A stretch of 64,000 nucleotides of DNA from Pectobacterium zantedeschiae (GCF_004137795.1 NZ_NWTM01000001.1:2655229-2719228), one strand, 5' to 3'. Numbered from the stretch's first letter, positions 43,742 to 55,900 are shown. Numbers and translations are program-made. The notes: generated by a model from the letters alone, not told the origin.

Positions 43742-45871
43742 TCAGAATGACAGTTCGCGGATCAGCACGGCAGATACCACTTTCCAGCCGCGAATCAGTA
43801 GGCTTTGCGCCTTACCGTCCATGACGACTGTGCCACGTAGTACCTGCGGCCGAGCGCGATAATCCTCAGGCAGACTGAGTAATACGCGGTAAACCGCCTG
43901 CTCAGGATGCAGTTTGCGCTGTGAGTCGCTCAACGTAGCAATGTCGCCGCCGTAAACCGAGGCGAGTTCCGGCGCAGCATTCAGATCGCGGGTCGCGGTA
44001 CTGGCAATCTCCACAATCGTGAGCGGCAACGACGAGCGGCTGACATCCTGTAAATAAAACGTGCCTTTTCCACCCTGACTGAGCCGCTGCCAGTCTTTTT
44101 CCGACACAAATGCTTCGACTAACCCGCCGGTTGGCTTGGTCACTACGGCCAACCACTCGCCTTGCCCCAGCCACTCGCCCGTTTCCAGCGGCGTCGCCAT
44201 ATCCGCCACCACGCCGTCTATCGGCGCACGTACCGTCAACTGTTCAGACTGACGCTGCAATACCTGTAACTTTTGCAGCGCCGCTTCGTACTCCTGCTTC
44301 ACCCGTTGGTGATCGCCAGCCGCTTCCTTGTTGAATACCTGAAACGTACTTTGCCAGTTCAGCGTAGCGATTTGTCGTTCCAACTGTTGCCGTTCATGCG
44401 CCAGCGCATCAGACGACAGCGTAAATAGCATCTGCCCAGCGCGCACAGGCTGACCGACCTGCACGTCAATACGCTGAATCATCGCGGGTACAGGCATATA
44501 CAGGCTGCTTTGCTGTTCCGCTCGCAGCAGCGCCGGTGCGTACACGCTGTGCTGCCAGGGGATCATGAGCAAGAGCAGAACCACGATACTCACGGTCAGC
44601 GTCGTCGTCATATTACGGTTCATACGATAATCCTTACGGCGTTTACTCCATTCGCGTACTTCATTCACCACGGGCATCACCACGAAGTAGCCGATTTCAA
44701 TCGCGAAAAGCAGCATCCCCAGCAGCTTGAACGCCATGTGGTAAACCAGAATCGCGATACCGGTAAACAGGAAGAAACGGTATATCCATACCGCAAACGC
44801 ATAGCCCACCAGCGTGCGTTGCAACCAGCGCGGAAAGTGCTCCGGCGGTGCATCCCCCAGCCCGAACAGCCATTCGCGCATCTGCCAGCGACCAATGGCA
44901 AAACCTCGATTTTGCAGATTCGGCACCTGTAATCCGTCAGAAAGCAGGAAATAACCGTCGAAGCGCATCAGCGGGCTGAGATTTATCGCCAGCGTCATGA
45001 TCCACGTGGTCGTCGCCAGCATAAAGGCAGCGCTACGCAGCATGCCGTCTGGTAAAAAGCTCCACGCCAGCGTCGCCCACGCGGCTAGCACTAGTTCGGT
45101 CATCATGCCCGCCGCGCCAATCGCCATACGCTGCCGACGACGAGTGAGTTTCCATGAACCAGACGTATCGGTGTACAGCACCGGCATCATCACCAGAAAT
45201 GCGACGCCCATGGTAGCGACTCGGGCACCAAAGCGCTTACAAGTGTAGGCGTGACCGAACTCATGCAAAATCTTGGTAAAGCACAGCGTAAGCCCCGCTA
45301 ATGCCGCACCTTCCAGCGTGAAGAAGTGCAGAAACGTATGTTTGAACGTTTCCCACTGGCGTCCGGCGAGGAATAGCCCCAGCACGGCCACCAGCAGCGT
45401 TAGCTTGAGAAAAGTACGGCTGAAAAGTGGCGCGATCCACGGCAGCGTCGCGCCCAGAAAGCGATCGGGATGCCATAAAGGAATACGAAAAAACAGATAA
45501 TTCTTCAGCAGCTTGCGCCAAATAGAGACACGTGACTGCTCCACCTGACGGGTAAACTGCGCCAGCGCTTCATCACCGGAAACACGCGTCAGGCTGTTGG
45601 CCTGTAAGAAACGGTTGAAGTACTGCACGTCGCTGTCATCAAGCATCAGAGCAGAAGTCTGGTTAACCTCGGCGACGATCTGCTCGGCATTCCCCATCGA
45701 CCAACGCGATAGCATCGCCATTTCTGCCCAACCGATACGAAAGTAAAGACCGCGCAACGGATCTTCCAGCGTCCAGCTTGGCGATCCATCGCGGTTAGCT
45801 GGCCCGGCATGCAGGATCAGTTCATCGCGCAGCGGGCTGAGTCCGGCGGCTGGCGTCGCACCTCCGGCCAT
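43742..45871 (-). CDS. Site-2-protease (M50)/HlyD-adaptor fusion protein
   Basis: 709 residues. An N-terminal region of about 130 residues resembles a PqqD-like/lead-in domain. A multi-spanning M50 domain follows with the zinc motif HEFGH (H203, E204, H207) and the distal LMRFDGYF (Asp305) that completes the site. One more span (about 424-443) leads to a periplasmic HlyD-like arm: a lipoyl half-motif (IQRIDVQVGQPVRAGQMLFT), a coiled-coil hairpin (about 490-555) and the second half-motif (LTVRAPIDGVVADMATPLET). It is last in a packed four-gene operon, two bases after the previous gene. I infer that it processes and/or helps export the giant LEPR protein; catalytic residues look intact. Confidence 0.85.
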   Translation of the reverse strand: MAGGATPAAGLSPLRDELILHAGPANRDGSPSWTLEDPLRGLYFRIGWAEMAMLSRWSMGNAEQIVAEVNQTSALMLDDSDVQYFNRFLQANSLTRVSGDEALAQFTRQVEQSRVSIWRKLLKNYLFFRIPLWHPDRFLGATLPWIAPLFSRTFLKLTLLVAVLGLFLAGRQWETFKHTFLHFFTLEGAALAGLTLCFTKILHEFGHAYTCKRFGARVATMGVAFLVMMPVLYTDTSGSWKLTRRRQRMAIGAAGMMTELVLAAWATLAWSFLPDGMLRSAAFMLATTTWIMTLAINLSPLMRFDGYFLLSDGLQVPNLQNRGFAIGRWQMREWLFGLGDAPPEHFPRWLQRTLVGYAFAVWIYRFFLFTGIAILVYHMAFKLLGMLLFAIEIGYFVVMPVVNEVREWSKRRKDYRMNRNMTTTLTVSIVVLLLLMIPWQHSVYAPALLRAEQQSSLYMPVPAMIQRIDVQVGQPVRAGQMLFTLSSDALAHERQQLERQIATLNWQSTFQVFNKEAAGDHQRVKQEYEAALQKLQVLQRQSEQLTVRAPIDGVVADMATPLETGEWLGQGEWLAVVTKPTGGLVEAFVSEKDWQRLSQGGKGTFYLQDVSRSSLPLTIVEIASTATRDLNAAPELASVYGGDIATLSDSQRKLHPEQAVYRVLLSLPEDYRARPQVLRGTVVMDGKAQSLLIRGWKVVSAVLIRELSF

Positions 45872-45873
45872 CG

Positions 45874-47232
45874 TTAAACGCCCAGCCAGACGCGCAGGGA
45901 TGCGAGCGGTTTACGCAGCAGATAAACGAATAGCACCGTGCGTTTCCCGTACAGCTTGGCAGTACCTTTCAGGCCTACGCGCAGCTGTGGATCATCCTGC
46001 GTAAAACGCGCCCGTAGCCGATAGGCCATCACATTATCTGGCGTCGGCGCAGCACGATAGCCAATCTGCTCAAGCCGTGCTTCCTGTGCAGAATTCGGCG
46101 CGACGTTGAGGAACAGGCGAACATCCGCGCCGTTTTCCAACGCAATGGCATCCGCCGCAGGCAATTGAATTTCCAACTCAACATCGTGCGGGTCGGCGAT
46201 CATCATGATACGTTCCCCCACCGCCACCGAACGCCCAATCCAGTCGCTGCTATCGTCAAAAATCGCCACGCCGTCACGCGGCGCAACGAGCTGCATACGT
46301 TCCTGCTGACGTTGCAGAAAATCCATGTCGCTCTGTGCCTGCTCTCGGCGGCTTTGCAGCACGGCCAGACTGGCTTTACTGTTGGCATCGAACAGCGCCT
46401 GCTGCTGTGCCTGACGATACTGGGCATCGGCAGTAGCAAAAGCCTGCCGCGCTGATTCCAGTCGATTTTCCAGTTCACGCACGTCCAGCCGCACTAGCGG
46501 TTGGCTAGCGTTAACGGTTTGATTGGGGCGAACCAGAATGTCATCCACCACGCCCGCCACAGGGGCGCGTACCATAACCGGACGGTGCGCGACGATCTCT
46601 GCCGGAGCCAGCACCGACTGGCGAACGGGGATCAATAAGATCAGTACTAGCGCGATCGCGGCGGCAAGGATCAGGCGACGTCTGGCAGGCAGCGTTTTCG
46701 ATGGGCGACGACGTACTTTACACAGGCTCGACCACGCATGCGCGTAAGCGTCAGCCAGCTTTTCCAGCAGTACGATTTCAGCAGGCAACCACGCGCTGTC
46801 GCGAGCTAACACCAGCACTAGCGGCGCATCCCCTTGAGCTACGCGCAACGGTAGCCAGAGTAAAAACTCGGGCAGGTGTTCCTGCCACAGAACCTGATCG
46901 TCAGCAGGAAGTTCTCGGCATTGCAGCACCTGCGTTTGGCGCCCTTCCTCCTGCCACTGACGGCACAGTCGGCTAAATTCGGTGCAGAACGGCGCGTTGT
47001 GATCGAGTGAGGCCAGCCCGGAAGCCGCCTGTAAACGTCGTTTGTCGCCGTCCCATAACAGCGCCTGCCGATACTTCACTAGATTGTGCGTTTCATTGAC
47101 GATGAAAAACGCCAGTTCATCCAGCGTTTCACGTGCTCTGGCACGGCTTTGCAACTGTAACAGTTCGGCCAGCAGCGCCAGCCGGGTATCCTGTTCGGTT
47201 TGTACTGCTGCCGTTGTGTTCCGCTCGGTCAT
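45874..47232 (-). CDS. GAF-like/HlyD-family membrane adaptor
   Basis: 452 residues. Residues about 20-170 have a GAF-like pattern (LDELAFFIVNETHNLVKYRQ, LLWDGDKRRLQAASGLASLD) and must face the cytoplasm. A membrane span follows (LILAAAIALVLILLIPV, about 187-203), then a HlyD adaptor with two lipoyl half-motifs (VRAPVAGVVDDILVRPNQTV and LVAPRDGVAIFDDSSDWIGR) flanking a coiled coil. A sensor-like domain on an export adaptor is uncommon. The start overlaps the previous stop (ATGA). It has no ATPase motif. Confidence 0.8.
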   Translation of the reverse strand: MTERNTTAAVQTEQDTRLALLAELLQLQSRARARETLDELAFFIVNETHNLVKYRQALLWDGDKRRLQAASGLASLDHNAPFCTEFSRLCRQWQEEGRQTQVLQCRELPADDQVLWQEHLPEFLLWLPLRVAQGDAPLVLVLARDSAWLPAEIVLLEKLADAYAHAWSSLCKVRRRPSKTLPARRRLILAAAIALVLILLIPVRQSVLAPAEIVAHRPVMVRAPVAGVVDDILVRPNQTVNASQPLVRLDVRELENRLESARQAFATADAQYRQAQQQALFDANSKASLAVLQSRREQAQSDMDFLQRQQERMQLVAPRDGVAIFDDSSDWIGRSVAVGERIMMIADPHDVELEIQLPAADAIALENGADVRLFLNVAPNSAQEARLEQIGYRAAPTPDNVMAYRLRARFTQDDPQLRVGLKGTAKLYGKRTVLFVYLLRKPLASLRVWLGV

Positions 47233-47987
47233 GGCGACACGCTGCCTGCTGCGTCAGGCGGTGCAATCTGCGCCACGCCGCTCATGCCCGGCAGTAATCC
47301 AGCGGTGGATTGTGTAATCCGGCCAAAGACCTTCACTGACTGACTAACCGGATCGATAGCCGAGGAGAGGCGGCTGATTTCCGCCGGATAGCTCAGGCCG
47401 GTTTCATCCAGCGTGACCTGAAAGGCGCTACCCTGCTTTAACCACACCAACCAGCGCGACGGTACGATCATTTCCAGCTCGAACGCGCTGTCATCATAAA
47501 TCGCTAACAGCTCTTTGCCTTCCGGCACGGATTCCCAACGCTTCACCTTGGTTTCCGTTACGCGGCCAGCAAACGGCGCTTTAATCGCACAGCGTTGCAG
47601 CATAGCCCGATTAACGCCGCTTTCCGCCTGCGCCATCGACACGGACGATCGCGCCTGATCGACATCAGACAGACTGATCGAATTGAGTTTATCCAACCGA
47701 TCGGCAATCGCCAGTTTCTTACGCGCGGCGTTCTCTGCGGCGTTCGAGTAGTTCAGCTTTTCGCGCAGCACGGTGCAGTCAAACGTTACCAGCGTGTCGC
47801 CCTGTTTGAAATGTTCGCCTTCTTTCACTGCAATATCCGTCACTTTTCCGGCAATTTCGCTGGATAACACGGTGTAACGCTGTGCACTAAGCTGCACGCG
47901 AATGTCTCCCGTGGTCGCAGCCTGCCCCCACAGGGGCAGACTTAACGCACTCACCAGCAACAGAGGACGCATCATGCCGACAGCCAT
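47229..47987 (-). CDS. Periplasmic adaptor subunit (RND/HlyD type)
   Basis: 252 residues. A signal peptide (MMRPLLLVSALSLPLWGQAA) is followed by a lipoyl half (VLSSEIAGKVTDIAVKEGEH), a short coiled-coil hairpin, and the other half (RCAIKAPFAGRVTETKVKRW), then the beta-barrel domain. It has no membrane anchor or lipobox, so it is a free periplasmic bridge to the TolC-like partner. The ATG at 47987 has GGAGG nine bases upstream and overlaps the tolC-like stop by one base (TAATG); the longer frame from 48029 is not preferred. Confidence 0.88.
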   Translation of the reverse strand: MAVGMMRPLLLVSALSLPLWGQAATTGDIRVQLSAQRYTVLSSEIAGKVTDIAVKEGEHFKQGDTLVTFDCTVLREKLNYSNAAENAARKKLAIADRLDKLNSISLSDVDQARSSVSMAQAESGVNRAMLQRCAIKAPFAGRVTETKVKRWESVPEGKELLAIYDDSAFELEMIVPSRWLVWLKQGSAFQVTLDETGLSYPAEISRLSSAIDPVSQSVKVFGRITQSTAGLLPGMSGVAQIAPPDAAGSVSP

Positions 47988-49774
47988 TAACGCGGGCCTC
48001 CCGCCTGTAGCGATTGCAGGTTGTCCCACATATCTGTATTCACCACGCGATAGGGTTTCCCCGCGTTAGCCGCTGGCGTCACGGCAACAGGCTTTATGGG
48101 CTTCGTTACAGGCGAACCTGTCGTGGAAGCCGTTACGGTAGAAGCCGTCGTGGTAGCAGGCGTAGGTGGTGTTGACAGGGACAAACGCGGCACCGCAACG
48201 CCGCCTTTCTCAAGATTCCCCGTGGTACGGGCAATCGAGCTACTCAGCGCGGCCAGACTGACATCGTTCACGTTATCCGGCAGCACATCCAACCCGGCAG
48301 CCTGATACACCGCGCCCAGCGCGTTCTGCACGTCGGCAAAGCTGCGGTCACGTGCGCGGGTGGTCAGAATGGTTTCCGTACTGACGCGCACCTGTTCCAT
48401 TTGCGTTTCGGCACGATGCTGTACGCTGAGCGTGGTCTGGTTCAGGATGCCGCGCTGAATCCGCGCCAGTTCCTGATAACGACCGAACATCCGCGTGCTC
48501 TGCTGGTATTCTTGCCAGGCAACGTTCACCTGTGTCAGCACCGCCATGCGCAGTGCCTGGCGACGCACTTCCGCCAGATCTTCATTCGCCTGTCCGGCGC
48601 GTTTCACCGATGACCATGACAGCACATTCAGCAGGTTGCCGCTGACCTGAACGCCCGCGTTCGCCCATTGATGATTGACCAGATAGCTGTTGCTGTCGCC
48701 ATTGATACCAGCAAACAATGACACACCCGGCAGCAGACGCAGCAGCGATTTACGCGTTTCCAGTACGCTATTGCGTGCCAGATAGCTCTCTTCGCGCACT
48801 TCTGGGCGTTTCACCATCGAGAAGTTTTCCAGATCGTCGAGCGAGTAAGCCATCTTCGGTGCCACCAGACTGCTTTCACTCGGCACGACAACATCATATT
48901 TGCTGGACGGCGGCAGGTTCATCAGCGCCGCCAAACGGGATTTCGCCACCACCAGATCGCTGTCGACGATTTCTAACTGGCGCACCATCTCCAGCATATT
49001 TTTTTGGAAACGCAGCGCCTCAACGGGTGCCAATAGACGCTGTTGCTCGGTCTGACGCGCGTATTCCAACGCCTGACGTGCCTGCGTCAGCGCCGTTGTC
49101 ACTTCCGGCTGCAAGCGCTGCGCCGTTGCCGCTTCCCAATAAGCGGTACGCACCTGACGGGTAATATCTGCCACGACGCGACGGCGGCGCTCTTCCGCCG
49201 CCAGCGATTTGTTCGCCTGTACTTTGGCATTGAAATAGCTGATACCGAAGTCCAGCACATTCCAGCTCATCGTCAGATCGGCCGTACGTTGGGTCTGATC
49301 CTGACTGGTAGACGCCTCCAGTGACTGCCGACCCGTAGTAACCGACTCACTGCTAGAACCGGCCACGTTATCACGGGTTTGTAACCCGGCGCGTGCGGTC
49401 AGTTTCGGTAACAGCATGTCCAGATTTTGTACGCCCAACAGGTCGTCTTCCATCGCCTGTTCCATCAGCGCGACCCGCTGTTGCAGGTTATATTTCAGCG
49501 CACGGGCAATCGCCTCATCCAGCGTGATCGTACCGCGCACCGGTTCCTGATTGGCGAACATCTGCGTTCTGTCGCTCAGCGCCTGTGCAACCTGCTGTTC
49601 AACCGTTACCGGTTCTGGTTTGACGGCACAGCCAGCCAACCCCAGACAGGCGAGGGTCACCGCGATCCGTAACGCCCGGGAACCTGCGGAGCGTGGTGTA
49701 GCCTCGCGTTGAACGTTCTGCTGTTGACTATCGTGCTGCTGGCTATCCCAGAAATGCGCTATGTGCTGATTCAC
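47987..49774 (-). CDS. TolC-family outer-membrane lipoprotein
   Basis: 595 residues from a GTG at 49774 (GGGGAG eight bases upstream); an ATG at 49789 is possible. An unusual 35-residue lead precedes a lipoprotein signal with lipobox LAGC. The outer-membrane efflux protein fold follows, with two long helical repeats (about 75-270 and 290-490) such as TMSWNVLDFGISYFNAKVQA and LLRLLPGVSLFAGINGDSNS. The last 90 residues are rich in Thr, Pro and Val and look disordered. It would form the outer-membrane channel for the downstream adaptors. It is the first gene of the four-gene set, 128 bp after the giant gene. Confidence 0.88.
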   Translation of the reverse strand: MNQHIAHFWDSQQHDSQQQNVQREATPRSAGSRALRIAVTLACLGLAGCAVKPEPVTVEQQVAQALSDRTQMFANQEPVRGTITLDEAIARALKYNLQQRVALMEQAMEDDLLGVQNLDMLLPKLTARAGLQTRDNVAGSSSESVTTGRQSLEASTSQDQTQRTADLTMSWNVLDFGISYFNAKVQANKSLAAEERRRRVVADITRQVRTAYWEAATAQRLQPEVTTALTQARQALEYARQTEQQRLLAPVEALRFQKNMLEMVRQLEIVDSDLVVAKSRLAALMNLPPSSKYDVVVPSESSLVAPKMAYSLDDLENFSMVKRPEVREESYLARNSVLETRKSLLRLLPGVSLFAGINGDSNSYLVNHQWANAGVQVSGNLLNVLSWSSVKRAGQANEDLAEVRRQALRMAVLTQVNVAWQEYQQSTRMFGRYQELARIQRGILNQTTLSVQHRAETQMEQVRVSTETILTTRARDRSFADVQNALGAVYQAAGLDVLPDNVNDVSLAALSSSIARTTGNLEKGGVAVPRLSLSTPPTPATTTASTVTASTTGSPVTKPIKPVAVTPAANAGKPYRVVNTDMWDNLQSLQAGGPR

Positions 49775-49902
49775 CCGGGTTCTCCCCATCTTCTATTTGT
49801 CTGTTCCCTTCATCTTACAGGCAGTGGATTGATTCCTGCCTGCAAGCGTCTGGGTTAGTGGTTAAGTAATAAAATGTCGCTCGGTATTCGATCTGCGATG
49901 CG

Positions 49903-52900
49903 CTAGGCTCGCAGGCTGCTCAACTCACTGAGCGCCGCCAGCAGCTCATCCTGTTCCGGCTGATGCTGACGTAGCTGTTCGGTAAAGGCGGTTTTCCCCG
50001 CTGGTGCTAACCGTTCCACGTCCCGGCTTTCAGTGGGAAGTGAAGGCGATTGCATCGCGCCGCGGTCGGTTGCCATAGCGGCACCATCGCCCTGTCCGGT
50101 TTGTAACGTAATCGGTACGATTCGGCTGCTGCCGTCAGCGGCCTGTGCTTTCAGCGCCAGTTGGATCTGATTCACCTGCACAGCACTGGCATCGGTAATG
50201 CGCACCACGCCGCTGAGAGCATCAAATTGCACCCATGCCGGCAGCGGACGCCCGTTCGCCAGTTGCAACGTCAGCGTGGCATTACCTTCACGCACGCTGA
50301 ACATGCGCTGCGGCAAGCTAAAAGCGAGCGCACCGGAGGCATCCGGCCGTAACGCGCCCTGCACGCTGCTGAACGCCGATTCCAGCGCCGTCGTCTGACC
50401 GCGCACGCTCAGGAACAGGTTAGAATCTGCCGAAGAGACTGGTGCGCTATCGCGCACGACGGTGTTAGCGCGAGAAGAGAAGTTGACTTGATCCAGCGTC
50501 GGCATCAGCTGTGACATTACGGGATCGAGCACCCAGGGAGCATCAGACTGGCGTGCCGTATCAGCATCGCGCTGACGCACAGGTTCAGCAGTAATGTTGG
50601 CCGGTAGTGGTTGAACGTCTGGACGAGACAGGTCAGCAACAATCGCGCCCAGCGGCTGCTCGCGCTCCCTTTCACCCGAATCAACAGGCAGACTTACGCC
50701 CTGCTGTACCAGAATGACGGGGGCAGCGGTGGTGGTGTTATCAGGATTGGCTGGCTCCGTTGGTGTGCCTGGGTCAACCGGCGTCGAGGCGGCATTGACC
50801 GTCAGCGCCACATTCAGCGCCGTCGCGTTGCCCGCGCTGTCCGTCGCGGTAATCGTCAGGTTGAATGTTCCTGAAACAGCCGGATCGCCGCCGATCGTGC
50901 GCGTTGCGGCATCAAACGTCAGCCCGTTCGGTAGACCGTTGATCGACAACGTCAGCGCATCATTTTCCGCATCGCTGAACAGGCTATTGGGTAAGGCATA
51001 GGACCAGCGAGTGCCAACCTGTGCCGTTGGCGGGGTGAATAATTCTGCATGGCCAACAGGCGGCTGGTTAACCTCTCTTGACAGCGTCACGCCAAGTGTT
51101 TGCGCTGTAGAGTCGGTTTCACCGTCATTGAGCACCAGCGTCAACGATGTCGCGCTCCCCGTCAGCGGTGCGCTTGTCGCCCAGCTAATCTGGCGAGCCA
51201 GCACCGTCGCGTCCGCACGGGAAATAGCAGCAGTGAAGGTGATGGTGAGCTTGCCTTCTGCCTGTGTGAAGGTCGCTACCGCTTGCCCGTCTTTGCTAAT
51301 TACGCCATTCGCTAAGGTGAAACCATTGCCCGCAGTAAAATCGAAGCGATCGCCTGCTGATGCCGTTTCACCACGCTGTAACGTGATCGAAGCGCCTTGA
51401 TAGTTTCCCGCCCCGCCATTCAGCGCATCCAGTTCCGCATCACTGAAGACGATCGACGGCGCAACGATAACCGCCGGACCATCGATGCGATAAACCGGCA
51501 GGCGAGAGACTTCATCCAGCACCGTCACACCATTGCCGAGCGCAATCAGACCACCGTCAACGGGCAACAGATGGGCAAAGCCCGCCCCGTCATTTTTCAG
51601 CGTATCGAGTTTTGTCAGCGCCTGACCATTCAACACATAGCGAGTCAGCGAACCGTCGCTTTGCGTAACGTACAGCACCCGCGCATCCGCAGAGAAAGCG
51701 ATACCATTCACCGTACCTTCCGCCGCGACGCGGGCAAGGTGCGTGAAGGTTCCCGTTGCCGTATCCAACGCGAAGGCATCGATGTGATCTGCACTGGCGA
51801 CAACAATGCTACGGCCATCGGCGCTGACCGTTATCTGTTCCAGTCCTGAAAGCGCTACGGTATTTCCTGCAGCGTCGGTAAAGTCGCGGACATGTCCCAA
51901 CGGCGTCAGTTTGCCGCTGTCGTCGCGCTGATAAACAATCACCGTCGCACCATTACTTGGATCGGTGGTGACAAAGAGCAAGTTGCCGCGGCTGAGAATA
52001 CTGGTCGGGGCCCACAGATAAGGCGGATTATTCATATCGCCCCCCAGCGCCTCAACATAGGTTAACGCCCCTGTTGCGGTGTCACGGCTGAAATAGGCTA
52101 ACTGGTCGCTGTAGCTATTGATGAGATAAAGATTCTTCCCATCATCAGACAACGCAATCCCTTTGATATTATTCAGGTTACCATTATCAATATTATAGTC
52201 ACTTGCTATCGTGGCCTTATGGGTCAACTCACCGTTCGCATCGCGGCTAAACCAGACAATCGCGTTACCGTCGGCACGCAGTGCATACACGCTGTTGCCA
52301 TCGGCGGAAACCTGTAGCTGGCTTATTCCTGTCACGCCTTCAGCGGCGGCAAAGGTCCGCACATAGGTTAATTCGCCGCTGTTCGCATCACGCTGGAATA
52401 AGGCAATCGCCCCTTTATCATCGCTGACATACAGCGCCAGCCCGTCAGTTGTGCGAGCGGCCGCCGTTACCGTACCCAGACCGCTAATCGCGGTATAGGT
52501 ATTCACCAGACGCAGTTCATCGGCAGAGAGCACCGGATCGTTCGCCACGACAGGCGTGTCGTTGATCGCGGTAACCGCCACCGATAAGGCCGTAACCTGA
52601 GACTCCAGATAACGATCGGACAGCATTACCGTCACCGCAACCTGTGCGGCAGGCGTATGGCTGTCGCTGGCATAGGTAATCTGGCGCAGCGTATTCTGCA
52701 CGTCTTCCGTGGTCGGGATGGTGCCAGCATTAGCATTGAAGCGGATCGTCAGCACGCCGTCTTTGTTACTGACCTGACCAATGGTGACACCATCTTTCTG
52801 CAGCGTATCGCCCGATAGCGTCAGGCCGTTGCCTGCATTGAAGCCCAGCTTATCCAGCGCCGTTTTGCCGTCACCCAACGTAATCTTGAGCGTCGCGCCG

Positions 52901-55900
52901 TCGTAGTTACCCTTGCCACCGTTAAGTTTATCCATCTGCGCATCGGACACCGTCGCATCCGGTGCCAGCACGATAGGATCGGCACGCTCGGTATACGTCG
53001 GCGTGCTGCCCGGAACCGTAATGACTGGCGCAGTATTGGTCTCTGCCGCAGGCACCAGGGTTAAGGTAATTGCCTGCTCCAACGTGGTTTCCGGTGCGCT
53101 GCCGCTATAGTTATTCTCCTTGATCATCAAGGTAACATGGCGTTCCCCGCTGGAATCGCTGCCCAGATAATTGTAGCCGATGCTGTCAATCACCGCGGCA
53201 GTGCCGCTACCGTCTTTCCCGACATACAGGAGAACCGTTGCTTTACCGTCTTTCACATCAACGGAATATTGCAGCCCACTGGCTGTGCGCGGTGTACCGG
53301 TGGATTTTTCGAGCACGATCGTGCTGCCATCGACGCTGATCGTCTCATTTGGCCCTGACACATCAAACGTCAACACCACCTGCCAGATGGTTTGTCCACT
53401 CTCAACGGTGTCGATATGCGTATCTTTAAACAACTTCACGAACTCGCCGTTGCCCGGAATTTGTGGGTTCAGTACCGTTGTCGTCAGTACAGCCGGATCG
53501 TTGACACCGATAAGATTGACCACTACGTCCATCGTCGCAACGTTATTGTCACCGTCATTAATGCTGAAGACGAATGTCGGCGACGAGCCCGCATGCTCAG
53601 GATCCTGACTGGTGTTCTGGTAGGTAATCTGACGCAACACATTTTGCGCATCAGCTTTTGTCACCGCTGCCGTAAAGGTCACCGTCAGCACGCCATCAAC
53701 CTGCGTAAAGGTAGCGATCGTGGTGCCATCTTTGACGATATTGTTACCATCCAGCGCCAAGCCGTTATCGGCCTTAAAGCCGAAGGTATCTTCCGGTAGG
53801 CCTCCCTCTTGTCGGCCTACCGTGATGCTGGCACCGTTATAGTTACCCGCACCGTTATTTAACGCATCTAGCTGCGGATCGGACAAACGGCCTGACGGCA
53901 GCAGTACCGTTGCATCAGCCTTTTCGGTATAGGTGGCACCCGCTGTCCCGACATTCAACACATGAACTTTATCGCCGCCAATCAGGTACAGCTGTTTGCC
54001 GTCTGCACTCAGTTCTACATTTTGTAGATCCGAGAAGGAAATATTGAGCGGGCTATCCCAGCCGCCGCTAATCGTATGTTTCAGCGTGAGGCTGCCATCC
54101 TCGGCACGAGCGAAAACAGAAATATTCTTACCAACCACAAACAGCGCGGTGCCATCGGCAGAAACGACCAGATTGGTCGCCAGCGCTTCACCAGTATCAC
54201 TTCCATCATCGGTGATTGGCGTTGTCTCTCTCAGCGTCAGTGTCCCATCGGCACCCACCGTTATTGTATTGAGCGTGTAATTACCCACATCGGCATTAAT
54301 CGCATACAGCGTTTTGCCATCAGGTGAGAGGGCAAGTGAATTGATGTAATACGGGTCCTCGCCTGCCGCACGAATCTGGGCAACCTGAGTTAGCTTGCCC
54401 TCAGTATCAATACTGAATGCGGTGACACCGACGGTACCGCCGGAACCCGACACGAACAGGTAACGTCCGGCTGGATCAAGTACAAGACGGCTCGCCCCGA
54501 TCAGATTATCGGTCTGGGAAACCGACGTCAGGCTACCGTCTATTCCGCGCTTAAACACCAGTACGCTGCGGCTATCATTATCACTGTCAGATTGGGCAGC
54601 GGTAAGGTAGAGGTAATCACCCTGAGAAACGATATGAGAACGCACATCCAGCGAACGACCACCCAGTTCAGCCGAACCAAGGGTGCCAGCCTGCGTCAGT
54701 TCACCGTCGCTGCCAACGCTGAAAATGGTCACGGCGTTGCCTTCACTGCCTACCACATACAGGTACTTCCCATCGGCAGACAGAGTAACCTCTGATGCGC
54801 CCACCAGCCCGGCATTGTCCACAACCTTATCGAGTTGCCCCGTCTCATCGTTATACACGGATCGATAGTTGAAGAAGGTCTTCGACAGGGTAAATTTACC
54901 TTCCTCATTACGTACAAAGACGCTCAGTACCGCTGAACCGCTCTCTGGTGAACTCACGACATAGAGCGTTTTACCATCCGCAGACAGCGAACTGTCTTTT
55001 ACCCCGCTCAGTACATCCACATAATTATTAGAGTCATAGCCCTCAAGACCGTAATCATTCTGAAGGGCGCTGGATTCACCGCCAATCGCAGGCACTTGTG
55101 CAGGATCGGATGCCATGGTCAGCGTAAGCGTCTGCTCCGCCTCTGCACCCGATTCATCAGTCACTATCACGGTAATAGCAAAAGCGCCTGCGCCATTAAG
55201 CGCTGGCGTACCGGAAATGGTGCGGGTTGCGGAATCGAAAGTTAATCCAGCAGGAAGACCGTTGACCTGCCACGTCAGTGCGCCATTTTCAGGATCGCGG
55301 AACAGATCTTCTGGCAGTTCTGCACTATACGAGTGTCCTGCTGTACCAGACGGCGGGACATATCCTGCGTTATCCACGATCGGCGCTTTATTCGGCACTA
55401 GCGTCAACAGCAGGTTAGTATCCTTACTGCCGTCGCTGAAGGTGATAGTCAACGGAATCGATGCACCAGCCGCATCACCATCATTACGGTAAGTCACCTG
55501 ATGCAGAACCTGATTGGCAACGGCTTTCGTGGCACTTTCGGTAAATACAATCTTCACCGTTCCTTCGCTCGCACTGAAGGTGGCGATTGTCTTGCCCTGA
55601 TACTGAATCTCGTTGCCGGATAACGTCAGATCGCTGCCGTTTTGGAAAGCGAAGTGGTCATTTGCCGATGCTTCGCCATTGCGGCTAATGGCGATCGATG
55701 CGCCCTTATAGTCATCAGCGGCATCCAGCTCCTGATCTGACAGCGTAACGCTGGTTGCAAACGGTGTGTCCGCCGTCTGGCTATAGGGGGCATTTGCCGC
55801 CGCATTGAGTACGTTCAACCCCGCAAAGAACGTACTGACCCCGGCATAGATGTTCTTACCATCTGCACTGACGGCAAGATGGTTGGCCGTGTTAACCGAG

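Noticed and set aside
43537-43824. 95-codon plus-strand frame between rhiE and the M50 gene
   Set aside because: It overlaps the hairpin and the M50 gene end and has no ribosome binding site or motif.
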